Assembly: GCA_016935175.1 (NCBI GenBank)
Contig: JAFGRK010000018.1
Coordinates: forward strand, 44,773-108,772
DNA length: 64,000 nt
Reading direction: 5' to 3'
Origin: Candidatus Woesearchaeota archaeon
GTDB lineage: Archaea; Nanobdellota; Nanobdellia; Woesearchaeales; SM23-78
The translations under genes were made by a program, and so were the position numbers. This document shows positions 27,720-35,510 of this stretch, piece by piece (positions within the stretch are counted from its first letter, which is position 1; the number at the start of each line of letters is the position of its first letter). The notes under the pieces were generated by a model. That model had not been told where the DNA came from, searched no databases, and saw nothing but the letters and a program-made list of their open reading frames with translations.

Positions 27720-27855
27720 TACGGCTGCCGGGAGTTTCGTCACTCAGCATATCAATGCTGTAGTTGTTGTCGAACCCGAACCAAGAGCTCTTTTCATGAG
27801 GCTTTATTAAAGCTTCATATGGGAAGCTCCGATCATACCGCTAGACCACAGCCGT
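27720..27855 (-). tRNA. tRNA-Gly(CCC) with two introns (about 30 nt at 37/38; about 35 nt in the T-loop)
   Basis: Acceptor ACGGCTG/CAGCCGT; D arm TGGTCTAGCGGTATGATC; anticodon stem GGAGC/GCTCT with loop TT-CCC-A|intron|A; T stem TCGGG-TTCGA|intron|CT-CCCGG; intron hairpins ATGAAGCTTTAATAAAGCCTCAT and CAGCATTGATATGCTG. Confidence 0.8.
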
Positions 27856-27909
27856 ATGAGACGCAGAGAAATACTGGCATATTATAAAGTTTTCTTTAGA
27901 ATATGATGG

Positions 27910-28461
27910 CTAGGAAGCATCTGCCTGCTTAGTGGCTTTTTCCCTTTTCTTCCCAAGCTTTTTGCACCCGAATAGCTTGCAAACAATGAGCAGGCCTGAC
28001 AGCACCAATAATATCACGCCCCCATCCCTTACCTTGTCATGGCTCTTGAATATAAGGAAATAGGCTGCAGCCAGCAAGCAAAGTATCATGAACAGGACTG
28101 TCATGAAGCTTACCATCTCCTTGGGGTGGGCGCTATCCTTGTTCCCTGACTTGGTATTAGCCACCCCTTGAAGTATCATCATTATGGCCATTATGAAAAT
28201 TATTATCACGAATGACTGGATGACAAAGCCAGTGGTGACCATGGAGTATTCCCTCATTTGCAGGCTGGTTATCATCTGCTCGTTAGTAAGGCTAATCTCG
28301 CTGTCATGGAATACCTTATTGATGGTATAGTCAACCCAGAAATAGGAGTTGTCTGCGTGATTCCTAAGAATGTCATAGCCTATGAAACAGGCGAATATGA
28401 GCATTATTCCCAATGATATTTGCACATAGCCAACTGACTTCTTATGGTACATCATTGACAA
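27910..28461 (-). CDS. Membrane protein (183 aa), unknown
   Basis: Multiple hydrophobic helices; basic C-terminus. Confidence 0.6.
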   Translation of the reverse strand: MSMMYHKKSVGYVQISLGIMLIFACFIGYDILRNHADNSYFWVDYTINKVFHDSEISLTNEQMITSLQMREYSMVTTGFVIQSFVIIIFIMAIMMILQGVANTKSGNKDSAHPKEMVSFMTVLFMILCLLAAAYFLIFKSHDKVRDGGVILLVLSGLLIVCKLFGCKKLGKKREKATKQADAS

Positions 28462-28534
28462 TAAGGATCTTGTGCCTTTAGGTATATAAAGCTTTTCAAT
28501 AGCTTTTTATAGCCCTGGAAATTCCTTCTTTTCC

Positions 28535-29743
28535 ATGATTATAGGGGTGGTTGGAAAGGCCAATGTAGGCAAGAGCACTTTCTTCAAGGCTACAACGCTT
28601 GCCAACGTAGAGATAGCCAATTACCCTTTTGTTACTATCAAGCCTAACCACGGCATAGGATTTATTAGGATTGAGTGCGTTGATAAGCTCTTTAATGTGC
28701 AGTGCAATCCTCGAGTAGGCTACTGCATTGAGCATAACCGCTTTGTGCCTACAGAGCTAATCGATGTGGCAGGCCTTGTGCCAGGAGCGCACGAGGGCAA
28801 GGGCATGGGAAACCAGTTCCTTAATGACCTTAACCAGGCAGATGCCCTTATCCACGTCATTGATATTAGCGGCAGCACCAATGCCAATGGAGAGCCAGTC
28901 AAGCCCTTGTCATATGACCCTGCCAATGATGTTCGCTTCCTAGAGATAGAGCTTGACCACTGGTATCATGGCATACTGAAGAAAGGCTGGGAAAGGCTCG
29001 CAAGGCAGATTCAGCAAGAGCAGTCATTAGTGCAAAAAGTATTGGCCAAGCAGCTAGGCGGTATGGGAGTGGATGAGGATCTCATGAAGCTTGCGCTTAA
29101 AGAGGCTGGCTTAACAGATAAGGTGGTCATCCATTGGTCAGACGACGACTTGTTCAGGATTTCAGCTTTCCTGAGGAAAAAGACCAAGCCTATGATAATC
29201 GCTGCCAACAAGATAGATGTGCCAGGAGCATATGATAATTACGAGCGGCTAAAAAAAGATTTTCCTGACAGGCTTTTTGTGCCTTGCAGCGCAGAGTCAG
29301 AGCTGGCACTTAAAGAAGCAGCTAAGCATGGCCTGATAAAATACATCCCCGGGGATAAGGATTTTGATATAAATTCTGAAGGCGAGTCTAAGCTTTCAGA
29401 CAAGCAAAAGGCCGCTCTTAACTTCATAAAGTCGAATGTGCTTAAGAAATATGCTTTTGGCACAGGAGTGCAGCAGGTCATCAACACAGCAGTGTTCGAA
29501 CTGTTGGGGCTGATAACCATCTTTCCAGGAGGGGTGAGCAAGCTGGCTGATAAGGACGGCAATGTGCTTCCTGACTGCTTTCTCTTAAAAAAAGGCAGCA
29601 CTACACTAGACTTTGCCTATAAGATACACACAGACCTGGGAAATAATTTTGTCAAGGCAATTGACGTCAAGACTAAAAGAGCCTTAGGCAAGGAGCATGT
29701 TCTGCAGAACAATGATGTGATTGAGATAATTACGAGCAAGTAA
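28535..29743 (+). CDS. Obg/YchF-like GTPase with C-terminal TGS domain
   Basis: GVVGKANVGKSTFFKATTLANVEIANYPFVTIKPN; DVAGLVPGAHEGKGMGNQFL; ANKIDVP; C-term TGS-like HTDLGNNFVKAIDVKTKRALGKEHVLQNNDVIEI. Confidence 0.9.
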   Translation: MIIGVVGKANVGKSTFFKATTLANVEIANYPFVTIKPNHGIGFIRIECVDKLFNVQCNPRVGYCIEHNRFVPTELIDVAGLVPGAHEGKGMGNQFLNDLNQADALIHVIDISGSTNANGEPVKPLSYDPANDVRFLEIELDHWYHGILKKGWERLARQIQQEQSLVQKVLAKQLGGMGVDEDLMKLALKEAGLTDKVVIHWSDDDLFRISAFLRKKTKPMIIAANKIDVPGAYDNYERLKKDFPDRLFVPCSAESELALKEAAKHGLIKYIPGDKDFDINSEGESKLSDKQKAALNFIKSNVLKKYAFGTGVQQVINTAVFELLGLITIFPGGVSKLADKDGNVLPDCFLLKKGSTTLDFAYKIHTDLGNNFVKAIDVKTKRALGKEHVLQNNDVIEIITSK

Positions 29744-29804
29744 AAAAAGTTTTGAAAAGAAAAAATGATAATAGTATTTGTGCCTCGTCGGTGGGGCTTT
29801 TCTA

Positions 29805-30428
29805 CTATTCCTTCTTCCTTACAAGCTCATACTTCTCCAGTACTGCTTTATAATCCTTGAAGTCAGAGCTGTTCTTGAAGTCACGCTTTTTTGCTGGAGG
29901 AAGCTCATTAAGCCACTTGTGCATGCTCTTAAGAACGTTTATGACATCAGGGTCAAGCGCAGGCACATTTTCAATCTCGTCCTCAGGGACTTCAGTTTCA
30001 TCATCCATCCTTCTCCTCTTGAAGACATTGATCTTGCTGAAGAAGCTTGTGAGCATGCTCTCTCGCTTCTGCACAAGCTCTTCCTCTTCCTGCTTTATCT
30101 CCCTGACTTCCTCTTCCTTTTCCATTATCTTATGCTCAGTCTCCTCAATATCATCTTCCATTGCCCTAAGCTTGGCCATGTCCTCGGGGCTCAGGTCTTC
30201 TGAGCGCTCAGCCTCCTTGATCATACCTCTTCTGAAGGAAAAAAGCTTGCCTAGAAACCCTGGCTGCTTGTACTCGACTTTTACCTCTCCAGGCTCGACA
30301 TCAGGCACTGTTTCCACTTTCCTTTGGCTAGGGAACCTTATCCTAAAGCCTTTCTTTTCCATTGACCTTCTCTTGCCAATATAACCCATTAATTCCTTGT
30401 TAAAGTCCTTATCTGCGATTTTGACCAC
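29805..30428 (-). CDS. Coiled-coil protein, unknown
   Basis: Acidic coiled coil EDIEETEHKIMEKEEEVREIKQEEEELVQKRE. Confidence 0.55.
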   Translation of the reverse strand: MVKIADKDFNKELMGYIGKRRSMEKKGFRIRFPSQRKVETVPDVEPGEVKVEYKQPGFLGKLFSFRRGMIKEAERSEDLSPEDMAKLRAMEDDIEETEHKIMEKEEEVREIKQEEEELVQKRESMLTSFFSKINVFKRRRMDDETEVPEDEIENVPALDPDVINVLKSMHKWLNELPPAKKRDFKNSSDFKDYKAVLEKYELVRKKE

Positions 30429-30510
30429 CTCATAAGTTCTAAAGCATTATTCAGGTGTTGATTAGGATTAGGCTATTTATAAAACTTTTCCAAAAATAAA
30501 AAAGTAAGAA

Positions 30511-30632
30511 TGGGGATGCAGGGATTCGAACCCTGATCCGAGGCTTTCTTCGTGGAAGGTTTAATCATTGCCTTGCGGCTCATCCCTCCAAGACTGGAGG
30601 CCACTATTCTAGCCAGGTTATACTACATCCCC
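30511..30632 (-). tRNA. tRNA-Trp(CCA) with about 46-nt intron at 37/38
   Basis: Acceptor GGGGATG/CATCCCC; anticodon stem GTGGC/GCCTC (one U-U mismatch), loop CT-CCA-G|intron; T arm CAGGGTTCGAATCCCTG. Confidence 0.85.
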
Positions 30633-30738
30633 GACATGGTTCTAGTGGAGGAGATGCTTATTTAAAGCTTACTGTTAAGCCATGGCAATCAATCAATAAC
30701 AGAAAACTATTTAAACTCATCATACTAGCTTTTAGCAT

Positions 30739-30996
30739 ATGCAGATTGTTGAGATTCCGCCAGAAAAGTACTTTTACGTGAATGACGGCACTGTAATCAA
30801 GAACCTGGGAGAATTGCCAGATGCGCTTAGGAACATGCATCCAGACACCTTTGCGCACCACGTGAATGAGGAGAAGAATGACTTCTACAGCTGGATAGCT
30901 GGCGTGTTTGAGCACACAAGCCTTGCAAGGAAGGTCAAGAGCGTGAAGCGCAAGGAGACCATGGCCAAGAAGGTCTTTACTGAGATATTCTCATAA
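30739..30996 (+). CDS. DUF5752-like small protein
   Basis: VIKNLGELPDALRNMHPDTFAHHVNEEKNDFYSWIAGVFEHTSLA. Confidence 0.7.
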   Translation: MQIVEIPPEKYFYVNDGTVIKNLGELPDALRNMHPDTFAHHVNEEKNDFYSWIAGVFEHTSLARKVKSVKRKETMAKKVFTEIFS

Positions 30997-31096
30997 CATT
31001 ATCCGTGACCAGTAGGGTTAAGACAAGAATTCTTTGATAAATGCCTAAGCAATAAAAAGAATTTGAAAAATATATTAAGATAATAAAAAAATACTC

Positions 31097-33505
31097 TTAC
31101 CCTTTCTTGCCCCTGTTCTTGTTTGGATTGTAATAGGTGTAGCCTTTCTCCTCAACTATGTCCAAAAGCAAGAGTACCAGCAGGATGAGCACTATGAGGA
31201 GCACCAGGTTGATGTGCTTGCAGTAAGTGTTCCAGTAGCCCATGACGCCTACCGGCTGCTTCTTGAGCACTTTTAGAGCCATGACAGGGCTGTCAGTTAC
31301 TCCTCCTTTATCATCATTGGCTGTGAAGACTACAGGCTCTTCCCCTGCCCAATTATGCTCTGGCCTTAGTATTGCCATGTCTCCTTCTATCCTGATATCA
31401 ATGTGGTCTGGCTGGCTTGCGCTGTAGCTTAGCACATCATCCATGTCAGGGTCCTGGAAGTATTGTGCCAGGTTTATCTGGTAGGCAGTGTTCTGCTTCC
31501 ACTCATGCCTTAGCCCTGTCTTGTCAGGTGTAGGCTCCTCGTAGAACTTGTCTGTGTTGGGATTGCCTATCAGTATGAGCGCCAGTATGCTCAGGATGAG
31601 CAGCAGTATAAGGATGATGTTGAAGACCCTTATCCTTTTCATGCAGCTGGCTTTTATCCTCTTCATCTTGAGCCCAGGCTTGAACCTCATGTAGATCACT
31701 ATTATCAGGAGCACTCCTGATAGCCCCAGAAGTATTAGGCTTACTACCCCACACCATCCAATCCTTGAATAGTTGAAGCTCCTTATGTAGTCTATTGCTT
31801 TTGAGATGAAGTTCTTGTCCTTGAGCACTATCCAGAACTGCCTGTGGTAGTCAATGCTGGTCTCCTGGTCATCTGATATCAGGCTCAGCGTCAAGGTTAT
31901 CCTGTTAAGGTAGGTTCCTTCCTTGTAGGCCTGGTAGTCTTTTGGGTAGATGTGCAGCACCTTGGTCTCTCCTGGCTCAAAGCTCATGGTGTCTTGGCCT
32001 AGCTCAACAAACCTTGACTCAAGCTCTCCTAGCTTTAGCTTGTAAGTGCCTCCCCTTATGCCTGTGCTCTTAAGCAGCATTGGTATGCTATTAGCCTGGT
32101 AGTTGATCCTGTACTTATCCTGCAACAAGTCAATATTATAGCATGTCCTTTGGCTTGTGCTTTCCAGGTCTAGCCTGATTTCGTGTGTGGTATATGGAGC
32201 CCTTAGCTGCTTTATCACAATGAATGAGGCTTGCTTTTCATCAACGCAAGGCAGCTTGATGTTGACTGGCACATTCATGTTCTGGCTTGGCTTAAGCCTT
32301 ACAAACCTGTGCTCTTGGCTCACGCTAGCCCACCCAGGGCTGTCTGCTATTATCTCATAAGCTTCTTCATACAAGCCGTCATTCCTTAAATTAAGGGTGA
32401 AGATTTTCTCCCCACAGCAAGCCTTCTCACCTATTACCTCTTCCTGCCCTTCAAGGGCTGCCTTGGATGAGAAGCAGTCATTTACTGTGAGCTTGAAGCT
32501 TTTTTCCTTGAAGGCGTCGCCGTACTCAGTCCTAATCTTGAGCACCATCTCGTATTGGCCTACATCTTTTTGTGTTGGCTTGATTATGAGGTTGACTGCC
32601 TGGATTTCCCCTGGCTCAAGCTCTACTATTTCCCTGCTTAGCTGCACAAACCCAGGGCCTATGAGCTGCAGGTAGTATTTGTTGGCAGACTTGGCAAGGT
32701 TGGTCATGGTTATTGCGCTTTCCATTGCCAGGTCTTCGCATGCCTCTAGCTCTAAGGCTTCTGTCTTGATGCTGAAGTCATAATTCTTCTCTATGATGAA
32801 GCTCTCTGAGCCGCTTGCAGTGTTGGCTCCCTTATCAGAGGTTATGGTGAAGGGATAATCTACTTTTCCGTACTGTGATAATGGCAGCTTGACATAGAAG
32901 TAGACTGTCTTTTCCTCATCAGGCGCAAGGGTCACTTGCTCTGAGCTCAGGACTGTGAAATCATGGTATGCCTGCGGCCTTATCCTGAAAGTGTCTGTGA
33001 AGTCAGCTACGTTCTGCAAGTCTAGCTTGATGGTGACTATATCCCCGGGGTTTATTTCTTGGTTCATAATTTGGCTGGTGAACTTGATATTCTGGCATTT
33101 GCTTGAGACCACTTCCTTGTAAATCTCCTTGCTCCTGCCGTAGTTAGTCTGCACGCTGGCAACATAGAAGCTGTTCAATGGGTTGTCGCACGGGATTTGG
33201 ATATAGACATAGACCTTTTGGCTCTCTCCTGGCTTGAGGTCAAAGGTGTCGTCGCTAAGGGTGATCAGGTCTTTGATAGGGGAGTATACCTCGACCTTGA
33301 ACAATGCCTCAAAATCACCTATGTTCTTGACTTCGATTATGTCTTGCCTGCTGCTGCATTGGCAAGCCTTAAGGCTGGCAGCCGGGTAAGGGCTTTCCAC
33401 TGAGAACTCATCAGTGACTTTGTTGACTATTAGTGCTGCCTGGGCTGCGCTAGCAACCAGTAAAAGCATTGTTATAAATGCCAGATAATTTTTCACTCCT
33501 TTCAT
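31097..33505 (-). CDS. Large secreted/membrane protein with NEW3/COG1470-like beta-sandwich repeats
   Basis: Signal peptide; repeated 'LKPGESQKVYVYIQIPCD', 'LAPDEEKTVYFYVKLP', 'LEPGEIQAVNLIIKP'; three C-terminal TM helices. Confidence 0.75.
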   Translation of the reverse strand: MKGVKNYLAFITMLLLVASAAQAALIVNKVTDEFSVESPYPAASLKACQCSSRQDIIEVKNIGDFEALFKVEVYSPIKDLITLSDDTFDLKPGESQKVYVYIQIPCDNPLNSFYVASVQTNYGRSKEIYKEVVSSKCQNIKFTSQIMNQEINPGDIVTIKLDLQNVADFTDTFRIRPQAYHDFTVLSSEQVTLAPDEEKTVYFYVKLPLSQYGKVDYPFTITSDKGANTASGSESFIIEKNYDFSIKTEALELEACEDLAMESAITMTNLAKSANKYYLQLIGPGFVQLSREIVELEPGEIQAVNLIIKPTQKDVGQYEMVLKIRTEYGDAFKEKSFKLTVNDCFSSKAALEGQEEVIGEKACCGEKIFTLNLRNDGLYEEAYEIIADSPGWASVSQEHRFVRLKPSQNMNVPVNIKLPCVDEKQASFIVIKQLRAPYTTHEIRLDLESTSQRTCYNIDLLQDKYRINYQANSIPMLLKSTGIRGGTYKLKLGELESRFVELGQDTMSFEPGETKVLHIYPKDYQAYKEGTYLNRITLTLSLISDDQETSIDYHRQFWIVLKDKNFISKAIDYIRSFNYSRIGWCGVVSLILLGLSGVLLIIVIYMRFKPGLKMKRIKASCMKRIRVFNIILILLLILSILALILIGNPNTDKFYEEPTPDKTGLRHEWKQNTAYQINLAQYFQDPDMDDVLSYSASQPDHIDIRIEGDMAILRPEHNWAGEEPVVFTANDDKGGVTDSPVMALKVLKKQPVGVMGYWNTYCKHINLVLLIVLILLVLLLLDIVEEKGYTYYNPNKNRGKKG

Positions 33506-33555
33506 CTTATCTCCCCCATAAGTTATTATATTAATTATCCTTTTCTCCCTATGCT

Positions 33556-34170
33556 TTAGTAATAGGTTTCAACGTTCTCCTCTACTTCCTGGTTGAAATC
33601 CTTTTCAAGCTCTTCCTCTTCTTTTTTTCTCATCTTAATTATAGACAGTATTATTGCTATCAGGATGATTATTACCAAGGCCATTATAACTGCTATCTTA
33701 AAGGCTGCTGCAAAAGGAGGGCTTACCTCATCTTTGGGCTGGGCTGGTGCGATGCTTCTGGCGACAAGCTCTATATTTGTGCTTGAAAACCCTGTCTTTA
33801 TCTCAACAGGTATGACAGCCCTTCCTGTGATCTGCTTCTCAACAGATATATAGATGTAGATAGCCTCTTTTTTTCCAGCTTTCAGGATTATTTTGTCAGA
33901 AGGGTCAATGCTGTAGCTGCCTATCTCCCTTATTGCTTCTGCCTTGGGCATTATCTCGTATTCTTTCTCATGAGTGCCAGTGTTGGTTATCTCTATTTGG
34001 TAGACTGCTCCCTTCCCAACTTCAATCTCCCTGTAGCCTGTGTAATCAATCTTGGTCTCTGTCAGTGGTGTGCTTTCTGCAGCTGCAAGGCTGCCTAGCA
34101 TGAGAAACATGCTTATTAACAAGAACGTGCCGATTAAGATGTGTTTACCCATTTTTAACCCTCCTCTCAA
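33556..34170 (-). CDS. Membrane-anchored secreted protein with one beta-sandwich-like domain
   Basis: Signal peptide LIGTFLLISMFLMLGSLAAAE; KAGKKEAIYIYISVEKQI; C-term TM AAFKIAVIMALVIIILIAIILSIIKMRKKEEEE. Confidence 0.7.
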   Translation of the reverse strand: MRGGLKMGKHILIGTFLLISMFLMLGSLAAAESTPLTETKIDYTGYREIEVGKGAVYQIEITNTGTHEKEYEIMPKAEAIREIGSYSIDPSDKIILKAGKKEAIYIYISVEKQITGRAVIPVEIKTGFSSTNIELVARSIAPAQPKDEVSPPFAAAFKIAVIMALVIIILIAIILSIIKMRKKEEEELEKDFNQEVEENVETYY

Positions 34171-34242
34171 GAGAGTAATATTTTATATTTAAAGCTTTCG
34201 TTTGATAACCATTTTAGAGTGGTTAAAGAAACTTCAAAGGAA

Positions 34243-34283
34243 AAGTGAGCCTGTCCGGCACCTGAGGACCAGATAATTTTTTG
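34243..34283 (+). ncRNA. Copy B of a two-copy ~40-nt hairpin + U-tract motif
   Basis: AGTGAGCCTGTCCGGCACCTGAGGACCAGATAATTTTTT; matches minus strand 3620-3660. Confidence 0.35.
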
Positions 34284-34331
34284 TTAAACGCTTTCTTTTT
34301 TTATTAAAAAGGATTTCCTGTTTCAGACATC

Positions 34332-35405
34332 TCAATAATACTGCACATCGCTCTCTTGCTTTACGCTGGCAGTGTATTTAGCAATGGCTATTATAATGGC
34401 TATGACTATCAAGGCTATCAATATGCCTATTATTATATTCTTTACTGAGAACCATAAGTAGAAGCTGTTGTCAGGGGCGCCTGATTCCTTGACATTGGCA
34501 ATCAATAGGAACCTCTGCACTTCTTCTCCGCTCTGAACACTCACCACAAAAACCCTTTCTCCAGGGCGAACATCCATGCCATTATAAGCACCGACATATA
34601 AGTCCATTATCCTCTCAGTCTGGTCTGGGACAATTATCAGGCTTCCAGGCTCAAGCCTGTAGTAGCCCCAGCTGGAGTCAATGCCTGTGACGGTGAAAAT
34701 ATATTCCTTGTCGCTCTCTTCCCTGTTGGATATCCTGATAGGGAACACTGCTTCCTGGCCCTTGTAGACATCCTGTATCTCCATAACATCAATTATTGTG
34801 TCACCTATGGTCTGGTTATTCTCCATCACCATCTGGCAGTATTGGTCAGGCATGATCCTTATGGTGGTGATTCCTGGTATTACCTCTGTGTCTCCCCAAA
34901 GGTTCATGAAGCTTATCTCGACTATGAGCCTTTGCTCTAATGCAGGAGAGCACATAGGCGCCCTAAGGAAGAACTCAATGGTCTTTGAGCCGCACACCTC
35001 TAGGTTGTCAATATATTGCACTGACTCTATGCCTAGCTCAGGAGCTATTAATCTTACTTTCATGTTGCGGATGTTGTAATCCCTGTTATTATGGATTGTC
35101 ACCAAGGTTTCAAAGGCCCTTCCATTGTAGACAAAGTCTGAAGGGCTGGTCCTTATGCTCTCAATGTAGATGTCGCAAGAATCTCCTAGCCCGTTTCTCT
35201 CAGCATCCCTTTGCATAGGGTTAGGTATGACTGGGCAGTTATCCTCTATGTCTATTATCCCGTCGCAGTCTGTGTCTGGGAACAGCTTGTAAGGTATTCC
35301 CCTGCTTATCATGCAAGCCTGCGCAGAAGCCAAGGTTGTAGCCATGGCTAATAGCGTTAATACAATAATCCCCCAAACCAATGCCTTTTTCATGTTCAAA
35401 CCCAA
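34332..35405 (-). CDS. Secreted membrane-anchored protein with thrombospondin type-3-like Asp-rich motif
   Basis: Signal peptide; LFPDTDCDGIIDIEDNCPVIPNPMQRDAERNGLGDSCD; C-term TM IIIGILIALIVIAIIIAIAKY. Confidence 0.75.
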   Translation of the reverse strand: MGLNMKKALVWGIIVLTLLAMATTLASAQACMISRGIPYKLFPDTDCDGIIDIEDNCPVIPNPMQRDAERNGLGDSCDIYIESIRTSPSDFVYNGRAFETLVTIHNNRDYNIRNMKVRLIAPELGIESVQYIDNLEVCGSKTIEFFLRAPMCSPALEQRLIVEISFMNLWGDTEVIPGITTIRIMPDQYCQMVMENNQTIGDTIIDVMEIQDVYKGQEAVFPIRISNREESDKEYIFTVTGIDSSWGYYRLEPGSLIIVPDQTERIMDLYVGAYNGMDVRPGERVFVVSVQSGEEVQRFLLIANVKESGAPDNSFYLWFSVKNIIIGILIALIVIAIIIAIAKYTASVKQESDVQYY

Positions 35406-35510
35406 TTATATTATAAGCCTAATAATAAATTAATTTACCACTAGCGAATAGTTAAGCATTTATATGTTTTTTGAATTTAGCAATTCCACCCATCAAAAGC
35501 AACCATTCTT

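Noticed and set aside
27525-27887. ORFs of 72 and 82 aa near tRNA-Gly
   Set aside because: Overlap the tRNA gene and its duplicated 3' end; no protein-like character.
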